Assembly: GCA_963575745.1 (NCBI GenBank)
Contig: CAUYUJ010010446.1
Coordinates: forward strand, 543,501-607,500
DNA from: Prorocentrum cordatum
Lineage: Eukaryota > Sar > Dinophyceae > Prorocentrales > Prorocentraceae
Direction: 5' to 3'
DNA length: 64,000 bases
Shown one piece after another: positions 1-10,590 of the stretch. Under the pieces are notes generated by a model, which saw only the letters and a list, made by a program, of their open reading frames with translations, did no database searches and was not told the origin of the DNA. The number at the start of each line of letters is the position of its first letter. The stretch's first letter is position 1. Both the position numbers and the translations under genes were made by a program.

Positions 1-759
1 TGGTGATGACGTCTGCGCTGCCTGCCAGGGGGGTCCTGCTGCAGTGGAGGCAAGTGAGAGGCCGGTGGAGTGAGTCGCCTGTGGGGCGCCAGACTCCGAA
101 CGCCCACGACGACGACTGCAACTCAGGGAGCAGCTGTCGCGGAACATGGTGCAGCGCACTGGCCAGAAGCTGGTGGATGAGCCTGGGGTGCTGTACCTGC
201 TGCGGAAGGCTGAACCACTCCGTGGCGACCCAACACCCGAGAGACAACCCCACAGAGCATGAAGGGAACAAGCCACTGTGGGCCACGCAGCGCGTGCCGG
301 CACGGCGCCAGGTCTCAGAGAGGGGGGGAGGGCCCGCAGGCGAGGGATGCACCGCCAGCGGGAGGAGAGAGGGGGGGGCGGCACTGGTGATAGTGCTGCC
401 CTCAGCGGCGCCATAGGGCGGAGCGCCCGGGGGAACTGCACTGTGGAGGACATGGGGGCCAGGAGGCAAGCCAGGCCCAGTGCGCCGATTGGCACTGCCC
501 CCCAGACCCGTGACCCTACACACACCACGAGGTCCTCCAGGGCCGAAGCAAACTCCGCAGTGGGAGCCAAATTCCAAGAAGCGCGGAACACGGGCGGCCC
601 TGGGAGGGGGGGCAATCACCCTGACGTCTGATAGCACGTCTGGCAGGCCCCGGGGCCGAGGGCGGGGGACACCCGCCAGGCCCGAGAGGGGAGAGGCGAG
701 GGGGAGCACCGTCTCGCCCCTCGGCCTGGCCCCGAATCCGAGGGCAAGGGGCCATGGTC
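1..759. other. GC-rich sequence, no gene recognised
   Basis: The stretch is rich in G runs and CGG/GGC words. The short open frames on both strands overlap one another and carry no motif I recognise. I see no clear tandem repeat before about position 770. Confidence 0.5.
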
Positions 760-1250
760 ATCTCTTGGGTCATTCTTGGGGGTCGCAGCTGATCGCCGCT
801 ATGACGTCTCTGGAATCTCCTTGGGGATCGCAGCTACTCGCCGCTGAGATCCTGGGGGTCGCAGTTACTCGCCGCGAGCACCTGCGTGGAAGAACGGGGG
901 GTCGCAGCTGACCGCCGCTAGGATACATTTTACATCGAGGGGGCCGCAGCTAATCGCCGCTGAGGTCACTGTTGAATGTGTGCGAACGGGTGATGGCCCA
1001 CCGAGGCCGCAGTCCACTGCGAACGGGTGACGGCCCACCAGGGCCGCGGTCGACGCGGAATGTGGGCCAGCAGCGAGATGCGCCTCCTGGGGTGGGTCCT
1101 GGGGAATCGCAGCTACTCGCCCCTGGAACTGAAGCTGCCAAAACTGAAGCCTGAAACGACAGGCTGGTAGGCTGGCGCGCAGGGGGGGTGTGCTTCTGTC
1201 GACGTCTCCCTGTCACCGCATATCGCCGCTATGATCTCTATTTGAGGGAA
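760..1250. repeat. Degenerate 40-55 bp minisatellite (GGTCGCAGCT core)
   Basis: The core GGGTCGCAGCTNAYCGCCGC recurs near 778, 825, 857, 899 and 940, with weaker copies near 1105 and 1205. Spacing varies from about 30 to 55 bases. The same core starts each unit of the larger tandem repeat that follows, so the two arrays share an ancestor. Confidence 0.7.
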
Positions 1251-1261
1251 GGTGTGTCCGG

Positions 1262-2765
1262 ATGCGGCTCCTTTCGTTGACACGGGGGTTGCAGCTAACC
1301 GCCGCACATCACAATTTGATGGTCGGTGTGTCCCCTGAACCCAGCGCTGCCACTGACGACGCGGGCACCAACTTAGCTTCCCACATCCCGGCAATGCGCC
1401 GGAGCATGTGGATCACGATTGAATGGATGGTGCCTCCGCCTCCGCTGAACCGACAGCACCGGGATGCAAGAGTACCTGAGCCCCAGAGGGCGGACCCGAG
1501 ACCAACAGCAGACACCCCAGGGAGGACAGCGCCAGGATGCAAGAGCCCCAGGAGTACCCGCGGGACACACACTCAGATCCCACTGCAGTCACAGGTCACG
1601 TTGGCCACCTGCCGCCATGCTGGGCAGAAAGGAGTTGCAGCCAGTGTACACCCTTCACGCACCTGCTCTCAGCGCAACAACTGGTGACAGTGGGCGCCGT
1701 GAACACAAAGCGTGCACGGGGGGGTGGCGAAGGACGGCCCTTGGCTACCAGAGCAGGGATGCGAGAGTGCCTTGAGCCCCCGTGAGAGGCCCCGAGCCCG
1801 TGGTCCAGGCAGGCCCCCGCGTGCGTCCAGGGTCGTTGTGTCCGGTGGCGGTCCCTTTCGTTGACTCGGGGGTCGCACCTGACCGCCGCACATCACGATT
1901 TGATGGTACGTGTGTCCCCTGACCCCAGCGCTGCCACTGACGACGCGGGCACCGACTTAGCTTCCCACATCCCGGCAATGCGCCGGAGCATGTGGATCTC
2001 TATGATAGGATGGTGCCTCCGCCTCCGCTGAATCGACAGCACCGGGATGCAAGAGTACCTGAGCCCCAGAGGGCGGACCCGAGCCCGAACGGCAGACACC
2101 CCAGGGAGGACAGCGCCGGGATGCAAGCGCCTCTAAAGTACCCGCGGGACACCCGTCAGGCCCCACTGCAGTCACAGATCACGTTGGGCCCCAATGCCAC
2201 CTGCCGCCTTGCTGGGTGGGGAGGAGCTGCTGCCAGTGTCCACCCTTCACGCACCTGCTCTCAGCGCTGCAACTGATGACAGTGGGCGCCGTGAAGACGA
2301 AGCGTGCACGGGGGGGTGGCGAAGGACGGCCCTTGGCTGCAGGGTCGCTGGGTCCAGCGGGGGTCGCAGCTAACCGCCGCACATCACAATTTGATGGTCG
2401 GTGTGTCCTGTGTCCCCTGATCCCAGCGCTGCCACTGACGACGCGGGCTCCAACTTAGCATCCCACATCCCGGAATGCGCCGGAGCATGTGGATCTCTAT
2501 TGATTGGATTGTGCCACCGCCTCCGCTGAACCGCAGCACCGGGATGCAAGAGTACCTGAGCCCCAGAGGGCGGACCCGAGCCCGAACGGCAGACACCCCA
2601 GGGAGGACAGCGCTGGGATGCAAGAGCCCCAGGAGTACCCGCGGGACACACACTCAGATCCCACTGCAGTCACAGATCACGTTGGCCACCTGCCGCCTTG
2701 CTGGGCTGGAAGGAGCTGCTGCAAGTGTCCACCCCTCTCGCACCTGCACTTGCTGGCGGGGATAC
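1262..2765. repeat. Three tandem copies of a ~500-580 bp unit
   Basis: Units begin near 1285, 1868 and 2361, each with a GGTCGCAGCTAACCGCCGC-like core followed by CACATCACAATTTGATGGT. Long blocks are near-identical, including ATGCGCCGGAGCATGTGGAT, GGGATGCAAGAGTACCTGAG and GACACCCCAGGGAGGACAGC. The first spacing is about 583 bases and the second about 493, so unit length varies by internal indels. Open frames in the copies are not conserved in length, so I do not call a gene here. Confidence 0.85.
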
Positions 2766-3659
2766 TTTTTTGGTCGGCGGCCGCGCGACAACGGTCTGGC
2801 GGCAACATGCAAGCTGGCGGGGATACGCGAAGCGTGAAGAATTGCCTACCCCCTTATTTGATCGAGGGCTTCTAAGGTGGCCCCAAGAGCGCCCGCAAGG
2901 CCTCTAAGAGAGCCCCGGGAAAGCACAAAGAGGGCCCCAAGAGAGCCCCCTAGGGCCTCCGACATCGCCCCAAGGTGGCCCATGCAAGCTGCCAAGAGGC
3001 TCGCATACCAAAAGATTCGCGAAGGCATTTACAGTTGACTCCTGGGCCTGCTCAGGCTGATCCCGACCTTCGGTTTGACGGCTGCTCCGCTTTATTCCAC
3101 TGCGTGCTCCCACACTTCCCGAATCGGTGCGACTCGACCGGGCATCCTTGCCGGATGAGCTGGTGGGTACACGCGAAGCGTCAAGAGCCTAGACAAAAAG
3201 GAAGATGATGTACGAGGGAGGGGGGCCCTCCCCCCCTTCCGCTGCAGCTGCCGAGGCCGCCACTCGTCTCCTCATGAGCGTTCGCCTGCCGCGCTCGGCG
3301 AGGGCCAGCTCCGTGAACTGGTGGTACCTGGCCCCAGGGCAAGAGCCGAGCGGGGGGGGAGGGCAGCAAAGGCCCAGAGTCCGAGGATTCAGGATGCGTG
3401 CTTCTAGACGTCCTGCGCCCCGTCGGACCTCCGAAGCCTCCAGAGCCTTCTAGGGCCCCCTATGGACCGGAGGCCTCCAGAGACCTCCAGAGACCCAGAC
3501 CTCAGGCATTAGGACAAACATCGGCGCAGTCGGGTTTTCCGGTCTTTGGGCATATGCTCGCTCCGGGCCCTAAGACAGCAAATGGAAAGGCACGAGATGC
3601 GAAAACTGGTCCCCAGGATGGAAGCGAGAGGTTTGGGGCCACGTCACGAATCAACGCCA
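2766..3659. other. Intergenic; CCCAAGAG minisatellite and dispersed motif
   Basis: No gene is recognised. Positions 2880-2960 hold an irregular CCCAAGAGNGCCCC minisatellite that recurs elsewhere in the window. A dispersed word, CTGGYGGGGATACGCGAAGC, occurs at about 2814 and, with one changed step, at about 3160; a third copy lies at about 40220. Confidence 0.5.
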
Positions 3660-4490
3660 TCACGTACGTTGGATGTCTGGGTTTCTCCTCCTGCCCCCCG
3701 CTCCTCCAATTCCTCCTCTCCCTTCCCTCTCTCCCTCTCTCTCTCTCTCCCATTCGGTCCGCCGCGCGGAATACACCAAGCCTCCCCCTCCCCCTCAGCC
3801 TCCCCCTCCCCTTCCCCTTCCCATTCCCGTTCCCATCTTCCCTCGCTCAGTACAGACCCCTCCCGCCCATTGTAAATGACCACCACTAGCCTGGGCAAAT
3901 TGATCATGCCGAGTCGTTTTTGACGGTCCGGGGTCCAACGAGGGGCCCCAGAGGCCGAAAATTGCAGAAGCACACCCATCGTTATTGCGCGACGAGAGGT
4001 CTGGGCGCCCCGTCCTCCCTCACCGCTCTCCTTGCCCGCCCCCTCCCCCCCCCTTCCTTCTTCCCCTCTTCCCCCCTTGCCACCTCCTTCTCTTTCACGC
4101 CTCACTCTTTCTCCCCTCCCTCACCCCACCACCTCCATCCTTCCCTAACCCCCTATCCGCCCTCCTTCCTCTTCGTCCTCATCCATCTACCCTTCTCGTC
4201 TCCTCCTCCATTTCCCTCCACCCCATCCCCCCCCCCCTTCCGCGCGGAACAGGACGAGCGGGCGCGAAGCAAGGCGTCGTCGTCCTCCTCGTTCTCCTCC
4301 TCCTGGTCCTGCTGCCCTCCTCCTCCTCTTCCTCCTCCTCCTCCCACTCATATTGCTCATCTTCCCTCCTTCTCTCCTCCTCCTCCTCCTCCTCCTCCTC
4401 CACCTCCTCCTCCTCCTCCTCCTCCTCCCCCTCCTCCTCCTCCTCTTCCTCCTCCTCCTCCTCCTCGATCCCTTTCTTTTCCTTACAAAC
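3660..4490. repeat. Polypyrimidine tract with (TCC)n and (CT)n
   Basis: The plus strand is almost pure C and T between about 3690-3850 and 4015-4475, with CT dinucleotides near 3725-3755, CCCTTCC words near 3790-3845 and long TCC/CTC triplet runs at 4280-4475. Open frames here encode only Ser/Pro/Leu runs on one strand and Glu/Arg runs on the other, so they are not evidence of genes. A roughly 180-base interruption at 3850-4015 has no recognisable content. Confidence 0.85.
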
Positions 4491-4574
4491 AGCTCCTCCC
4501 TGTCGCACACCCAACGTGTCTGAAGGGCAGGCTGGGCGTTTCGCCTGTGATTTCTTCGCCAATAATGATCCTGG

Positions 4575-4925
4575 CGCTTGAAATCTGCAACAGGTTCACG
4601 GATGGAGGGCGGGCCGTTTTTTAAATGTGGCTCTCGCAATAGAGCCACGCCTCTGTGTCCTAAAAATTCGCGACAGCTTCGCGCATGGAGGGCAGGCGTT
4701 TTTCAAAATGTGGCTCTCTCGTTGGAGCTGCGCACATCCGCCTAAACAGTTTGCAACCGCTTCACGGATGGAGGGCAAGTCCATTTCAAGATGTGGTTCT
4801 CGCCTTCGCGCCGCGCGCATTCGCCTTAAACGTTCCATCAATTTCAAGGATGGGGCGCGGTTCCTTTTCAAAATTATGGCTCTCGCCTCAACAACGCGAA
4901 GATTCGCCTTAAAAGTGTGTAGCCG
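4575..4925. repeat. Four tandem ~84 bp units
   Basis: Units share RGCTTCRCGGATGGAGGGC followed by TTTTTCAAAATGTGGCTCTC. They start near 4580, 4667, 4750 and 4833, giving periods of 87, 83 and 83. Divergence between units is moderate. No gene is supported. Confidence 0.8.
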
Positions 4926-5009
4926 TAGGACGCAATTTAGGATTGGCAAAACCTCAACATCACGCTTTTTGCCCCAGCTCTCCTGTTTGTTGGGTCCTTG
5001 CTTTGCATT

Positions 5010-5174
5010 CGCAGCGCCGCGTGTCTCCTCCTCTCCTCCTCCCCCTCCCCCTCCTCCTCCTCCTGCTTCTCCTCCTCCCCTCTTCCGCCTCACTCTTCCC
5101 TCTACCTCCTCCTCATCCTCCCTCATCCCATCACCACCGCCATCATCATCATCATCATCAGCAGCATGCTCACT

Positions 5175-5261
<87 letters not shown>

Positions 5262-5360
5262 GTCGTCGTCGTCATCAGCAGCAGCAGCAGCATCAGCATC
5301 GGCATCATCATCATCATCATCATCGCCACCATCATCACCATCAAAATCATTATCATGATC
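5010..5360. repeat. CCT-rich tract then (CAT)n microsatellite
   Basis: CCT/CTC triplets dominate 5028-5130. An almost pure ATC array of about 40 triplets lies at 5170-5262, followed by GTC, AGC and mixed ATC triplets to about 5360. The poly-Ile, poly-His and poly-Met frames are repeat translations. Confidence 0.9.
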
Positions 5361-5467
5361 AGCAGATTAAGAATAATCATCATCAGCCCGCCGACCCTGT
5401 CGGCGTGTGTGAGGGGCTTTTCCGTTCGAGCCGTCATCTCCGTTATTCTTTGTACTCGTCGTCTCTG

Positions 5468-6340
5468 TCCTTCCCTTTCCCTGGGACTCCTCTTCCCCTG
5501 GGCTCCAGCCAAGCCGACCTTGAGCAACGTCGTAATTGAGTCGAAGGGAAGCCCCTTCCCTTTGATCCCTCCCCCGCCGGGAGGGGGGGGGGGTAGCGAC
5601 CCCCCCCCCCGGGTCAGATACCACGCCCCCCCCCCGTACCGACCTTGAGCAACGTCGTAATTCACTCGAAGGGAAGCCCCTTCCCTTTGATCCCTTCCCC
5701 GCCGGGAGGGGGGAGGGGGGTATCGACCCCCCCCCCGGGTCAGATACGACGCCCCTCCCCCGTGCACACCTTGAGCAACGTCGTAATTCAGTCGAAGGGA
5801 AGCCCCTTCCCTTTGATCCCTCCCCCGCCGGGAGGGGGGGGGGGTAGCGACCCCCCCCCCGGGTCAGATACGACGCCCCCCCCCGTACCGACCTTGAGCA
5901 ACGTCGTAATTCAGTCGAAGGGAAGCCCCTTCCCTTTGATCCCTCCCCCGCCGGGAGGGGGGGGGGGGGGGGGGTAGCGACCCCCCCCCCGGGTCAGATA
6001 CGACGCCCCCCCCTTCCCTTTCCCTGGGACTCCTCTTCCCCTGGGCTCCAGCCAAGCCGACCTTGAGCAACGTCGTAATTGAGTCGAAGGGAAGCCCCTT
6101 CCCTTTGATCCCTCCCCCGCCGGGAGGGGGGGGGGGTAGCGGGGGGGGGTAGCGACCCCCCCCCGGGTCAGATACGACGCCCCCCCCCGTACCGACCTTG
6201 AGCAACGTCGTCATTGAGTCGAAGGGAAGCCCCTTCCCTTTCCCTTCCCCGACGGGGGGGGGAGGAGGGGTCCCGGGGGGGGTCCCGGGGGAGTCCCGGG
6301 GAAGTCCCGGGTCAGATACGACACCTCCCTCCCCCACCTT
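5468..6340. repeat. ~122 bp hairpin/G-run minisatellite, six copies
   Basis: Units start with CCGACCTTGAGCAACGTCGT near 5516, 5640, 5768, 5891, 6058 and 6196. Each unit carries two inverted repeats, AAGGGAAG...CTTCCCTT and CCTCCCCC-GCC-GGGAGG, plus runs of 9 to 18 G and a matching C run before GGGTCAGATACGACGCC. A block beginning CTTCCCTTTCCCTGGGACTC occurs at 5470 and again at 6012, so part of the array was copied as a higher-order block about 542 bp long. No coding function is inferred. Confidence 0.9.
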
Positions 6341-6429
6341 CTCGTCCTTCTCCCCGTTCCCCAAAACCATCCCACAGCCCGTGCCTCTTGCTGCGCATTG
6401 CGAACAGGGTCGGCGGCACCGGCCGTCAG

Positions 6430-6598
6430 GCCTTCGCAATCATTATCATGATCAGCATATTAATAATAATCATCATCAGCAGCAGTATCGTCGTAATCAG
6501 CATCTTCATCATCCCAATCATCACCGTCGTCATCATCATCCTCATCACCACCATCGCCATCGTTATCGTCATCGTCATTATCATCATTAGCATGATCG

Positions 6599-6651
<53 letters not shown>

Positions 6652-6935
6652 GTCATCGTCATCAGCATCATCATCATCGTCTTCGTCATTGTCATCATCA
6701 TCATAATCGACATCATCATCGTCATAATCGTCATCATCACCATCGTCATCATCAACAACATCAGCAGCATCATCGTCATCACCATCACCATCAGCATCAT
6801 AGTGATCATCATCAGCATAGTCATCATCATCAGCAGCATCATCATATTCAGCTTCATCGTCATCATCAGAATCATCATCATCATCATCAGTATCATCATC
6901 GTAAGCATCACCATCGTCATCATCAACAACATCAG
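6430..6935. repeat. Degenerate (CAT)n microsatellite
   Basis: Nearly all triplets are CAT with CGT, CAG, CAA and AAT variants. The first part (AATCATTATCATGATCAGCA) also matches the end of the CAT tract at 5345, so the two tracts were linked by duplication. Poly-Ile, poly-His and poly-Met frames here are not genes. Confidence 0.9.
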
Positions 6936-7016
6936 CAGCAACCGCATCGTCATAATCACAGTCGTCGTCAACCTCACCACCATTATTTTCGTTACCAGGC
7001 TGAGGATACTGGCGGG

Positions 7017-7255
7017 ATGATCACACGCTTCGTAGCCCCAGAAGGGGGCTCCACCGAAGGCTTTCGTGGCAGGGCCCTCATGGCTACCCAGGCCCATTCT
7101 GGCACACCCCTAGCACGCTTCGTGGCCCCATGGGGAACACCGCCGAAGGCCCCAATGGCAGGGGCCGCACGGTTACCCGGCCCCATAATTAGTGGCACGC
7201 CCCTAGAATGTTTCATGGCGCCCAAAGGAGCTCCAACGAAGGCTTCAGCGGCAGG
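7017..7255. repeat. Three ~91 bp tandem units
   Basis: Units start at about 7026, 7118 and 7208 with CACGCTTCGTRGCCCCA or a decayed form, and each ends with a GGC-ACGCCCCTAG-like segment. A plus-strand open frame (7017-7304) reads all three as a roughly 31-residue repeat (RFVAPEGG..., RFVAPWGT..., CFMAPKGA...). This is probably a repeat shadow and not a gene. Confidence 0.75.
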
Positions 7256-7700
7256 ATCCGCGACCTTCTGCGGGGGCCGCCTGCGGGTTCGGGCGGTCAG
7301 CTGAAGAAATTCCTGGCCCGCGCGGGGGCTGGCAGGAAGACGGCCAGGGCCGTCGACGCGAAACTGGGCTTCGAAGGGTTTCTCCGCGCAGCAGGGGCCT
7401 GAGACGGCTCAGGACTTGCAGTCGCGAGTAGCAGTCGCTCCGCCCCCGTTGAACTTGAATTGGGGCTCGTCCCGCCCAGGCCCGCAGCGCAGGGGCGGCG
7501 TTGCAAGCTGTCGCTGATGTTCTCCAATCAGTGATTGCACTGAAGGGGTCCTAGCGGATATTGAAGTATTTGGCGAAACCGCCGGGCCGATTTCGGTGGG
7601 CGGCTGGGTTCTGGGGTTCCCGGTTTCCGGGTTCCTGGTTGCAGGTTCCGGGCTGATTTCGGCGGGCGGCGGGGTTCACGGGTTCCTGGGTTCCTGGTCG
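7256..7700. other. No gene recognised; short GGGTTCC-rich repeat
   Basis: Between 7580 and 7700 two copies of a roughly 75-base segment (TTTCGGYGGGCGGC followed by GGGTTCCTGGTT-like words) occur in tandem. The remainder shows no domain or RNA structure that I can support. Confidence 0.45.
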
Positions 7701-7970
7701 ATCTTCCAATCGATTGGTCTCACCATCGATATCATTACCCACCTCTCTATCGATCTCACTAACGATATCACACTCGATCTAACTATCGGTCTCGCAATCA
7801 AGCTCACTATAGATCGCACGAGCGATCTCACGATCGACCTCACGATCGATCTCGGTGAATCGTCTTCATTATCGGTCTAACGATCAACCTTACAATCTTC
7901 CTCGCTATCGATTGCGCAATCGATCTCACTATCGATCTCACAATCGATCTCAATAGCCGTATCACTACTT
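7701..7970. repeat. 12-bp ATCGATCTCACT array
   Basis: The unit ATCGATCTCACT repeats with substitutions for about 265 bases, for example AATCGATCTCACT at 7919 and CGATCGACCTCACG near 7833. The unit length is a multiple of three, so both strands read as four-residue repeats (LTID on plus, SIVR on minus). GATC and the palindrome ATCGAT are very dense. Confidence 0.85.
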
Positions 7971-8926
7971 GTAAAACCATCCACTGATTTGAGTTTTTCT
8001 CTGGTGTAATTTCTGACCAGAGGAATCCAGACACCATTGGCCTTCCTCCTCCTCTCAACACCCGCCCCCCTGCTGCGCGGCGCATTCGTCGTCGCGTTCC
8101 CGCGACCGATTTCAGTCGCGAGAATGAGCGCGTGAACGGGCTTTGGGTGATGAGTTCCGATTCTTGGCCGAGCGTGCAGGGGTCCTGCAGATCCTTCAGT
8201 GGTGCATTGAATGTTGCTGCGAATATCCGCCACGCGTTTGCAATGGGTCGGGCCCTTCGCCTAAGTAGCACGTGTGGCAGGACATGTTTTGCGCACGACG
8301 CACTCGGAAGTTACAACTGTCAATCGAAAACTGGTCATAGAGGCTGGGCGGGTCGCCGCCGACCAGCAGAGTCTATCTGAATAGGGGTAGCAGCTGCATG
8401 CGTCGAGCCTCAGACGTTGGCCTTCGCGTGCAGCCGTGGGGATTCGGCGGATAGGACATTCATGCAGCAGCGAGACTCGGGTGCTTCGGCGTCCTCGCGT
8501 TGCGCATACGAGTCCGCAGTGCCATTTAGGTGTGGATGGGCGCCCTCCACGAGCGACGGAGCACTGTCGCCCTCCTGGGGCGGTGGCGAGCACCGCAAAC
8601 CGCAGGGCGCCCATTGAAACCAGCGGGCCATTTGAAGGACAACGATTTTGTCGTGAAGAGATCGCCTGAAGGTTCGCTCGCCTTGCCAGTGGTCCATGCG
8701 GTGACGCATGCAACAACACCTGCAGTGGCCCCGGACTCGGGCTTAAACAGACGACGCGAATGACAGGTGTTGCCAACCACGAAGCTCAAATCCGCTTCCC
8801 CTCATGGGGGCTATCAGCACACCACGCGAAGCACACAGCCGCGGGCACGTACCATCCTCAAGCGCGAAAGCGGCGGCGCAGAACTCTGAAAGGCCAGTCG
8901 GGTAGGCGCCACCACAATCAGGGAAG
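7971..8926. other. Unique sequence, no gene recognised
   Basis: The base composition is less extreme than in the flanks and repeats are absent. Minus-strand open frames of 171 residues (8261-8776) and 143 residues (7840-8271) overlap other frames and match no family I know. The sequence may include the downstream flank or 3' UTR remains of element A, but nothing fixes that. Confidence 0.4.
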
Positions 8927-8976
8927 AGGAGAAGGAGGAGGAGGAGGAGGAGGAGGAGGAGGAGGAGGAGGAGGAG
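8927..8976. repeat. (GGA)n microsatellite
   Basis: Uninterrupted GGA triplets lie just beyond the 3' end of element A. On the element's strand the tract reads TCC, so the element ends close to a pyrimidine microsatellite tail. Confidence 0.9.
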
Positions 8977-10450
8977 TTATGGAGTTACGGATCTTGCGAC
9001 CATGTTGGTTACTTAAGGGCCCAAACAGCAAACTTAAACGGGTTTACCCGCCGCAGCACGCTTGGCACGCTCAGCTTTGCTATATTGCTTGGGCCATAAA
9101 CCCTGTTCAATTCGATTAAGGTAGTCCTGACGACTACGCTTGGGTACGCACTCCTTGGAAAGCTTAGCTAGCTGTTCAGCAGCGAAACTCCCACAGGTTG
9201 CACAAAACCAGACCCCCAGCCCAGCATGAGATTTAAGGCTATGGGACGGATGAGCATATCGCCCCCCCCCCCCCCCAACGTGCACCCGCTGCCCTGGAGG
9301 GGGGTCCCAAACTGCACCATCGCCCATGGAAAGGGGGAAACATGGAGAGTCCAGCCAAGCCTTCTTCTGGGCCTGTGAGGTCGACCCCTTACACCGATTA
9401 CAACTAAGGCCTGACTCAGACAGCTGGTGCTGAGAACTAAACACGCTGCAGATCATTGGGGCAGGCGGCCTAGGACCAGGGTGTCTCAGACGGGGCCTCG
9501 GCCCTTCTTGATCTTTCTCAGCTTCTAGCGCTTCTAAAGTATTCATCAATATTCTCATGCGGACAAGGTACGCCATGTGCTCGATACGAAATATACGTGC
9601 GCGTGCGTCGGCATTCACTCGTACTGAACTCGCTGCTATGCCAGCAAGTTCGTCAGCAACTGCATTACCGAGAATGAAAGGCACGGGCGTTCTATTATTG
9701 TCTATAGCTTCCTGATGTGAGTGAACAAAAATAATTGTGATCGACAACTGACAACTCCTAGCTTTCAAGACGGAACCGATGAGAAAACAGAGGTCTGCGT
9801 TTTCACCAATTGGGGCGGCGGGGAGGCCTTTGTACCAGCCTGAGCATACTGCGGCATTGTCCGCGATGAAGACCACGTGGACGCATCCGCCCCGCACTGT
9901 GAGATACAGGGCGTGCAGCTCGCCCCTCGCCACCGTCTGGACAGCTCCAGGGAGTCCTCCCCAGATGCCGGTCTCGATCGTCATGTCACTGGTGATGTCG
10001 GAGAAAACTGCCACCGCCAGACCGACGCGACGGAGGGCTGCGTCGCGGGTGTCTGCACCCCCGCTGGCGTCGCCGAAGATGTAGGTGGGCGCATCCTCTG
10101 AACCTCTCGGGAAGCATGCCTCCTGGAAATCGTTGATGCCGTGGCATGTCCAATCCTCCGTCTGGATCGGCTCTCGGATGTCCAGCCACGGCGCGGGAAT
10201 CAGACCTCGCACCCAGAAGCACGCCTCGGCCTCGCGACCTGCTTGTGCTTTGGCGGCGTATTCATCAGACAGGGTGTAGATCTCATAAGATTTGCGACCT
10301 GAACATTCCCAAACTCGATGGAACGAAGTCTCCTTGCACTCCTTGCAGCGCATACACCATTCGGAGACACTCTGCTTGGATCTCTGTTGCCGTCGCGAGG
10401 GAGGAAAAGGACAGGTACAACAAGTAGCAGCGGAAGCTGCGGATTACCCT
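8977..10450 (-). mobile_element. Element A: 5'-truncated non-LTR retrotransposon
   Basis: The element is defined by the zinc/RNase H ORF plus about 55 bases of 3' flank that run into a TCC microsatellite. The 5' limit is put near 10450, where the reading frame meets a TAA stop and purine-rich sequence begins. I saw no target-site duplication. Orientation matches element B, but the proteins are too different for a recent duplication. Confidence 0.7.
9034..10353 (-). CDS. Retroelement pol C-terminus: zinc motif, RNase H, Cys-rich tail (element A)
   Basis: This is the only long intact retroelement ORF here (439 codons). It encodes the 3' part of a non-LTR retrotransposon polyprotein. A zinc motif comes first (C3, C6, H12, C17), then a linker with CFWVRG. 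An RNase H-like domain spans about residues 90-240, with the expected acidic residues D95 (FGDASGG), E145 (ARGELHAL), D165 (IADN) and D234 (NAVADELAG), and the histidine pair H211/H213 (VHSHQ). RNase H would remove the RNA strand during cDNA synthesis. The tail holds paired cysteines C318/C321 and C384/C387, with C338, H371 and C402, probably another nucleic-acid-binding domain. No reverse transcriptase lies upstream, so the copy is 5' truncated. The frame stays open above the chosen ATG to about 10431 and includes another in-frame cysteine just before it. The ATG is therefore not a natural start. Element B carries the same zinc-to-RNase H order. Confidence 0.85.
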   Translation of the reverse strand: MRCKECKETSFHRVWECSGRKSYEIYTLSDEYAAKAQAGREAEACFWVRGLIPAPWLDIREPIQTEDWTCHGINDFQEACFPRGSEDAPTYIFGDASGGADTRDAALRRVGLAVAVFSDITSDMTIETGIWGGLPGAVQTVARGELHALYLTVRGGCVHVVFIADNAAVCSGWYKGLPAAPIGENADLCFLIGSVLKARSCQLSITIIFVHSHQEAIDNNRTPVPFILGNAVADELAGIAASSVRVNADARARIFRIEHMAYLVRMRILMNTLEALEAEKDQEGPRPRLRHPGPRPPAPMICSVFSSQHQLSESGLSCNRCKGSTSQAQKKAWLDSPCFPLSMGDGAVWDPPPGQRVHVGGGGGRYAHPSHSLKSHAGLGVWFCATCGSFAAEQLAKLSKECVPKRSRQDYLNRIEQGLWPKQYSKAERAKRAAAGKPV

Positions 10451-10590
10451 GCGGCCTCTACGCCGACTGAACATGATGTGTTTGAAGGGATAGCACAAAC
10501 AGCAGCACTCGAGAAGCGGAGGGAGGAGGAGGAGGAAGAGAAAGAGGAGGGAGGGGGAAAGGGAAGAACAACAACCTGCAGACAGCCTCG

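Noticed and set aside
3546-4648. Ser/Pro-rich and Glu/Arg-rich frames over the TCC tract
   Set aside because: Pure microsatellite translation on both strands.
8991-9012. SL-like sequence near the 3' end of element A
   Set aside because: It needs an inserted base and still has several mismatches, and it lies at the wrong end of the element.
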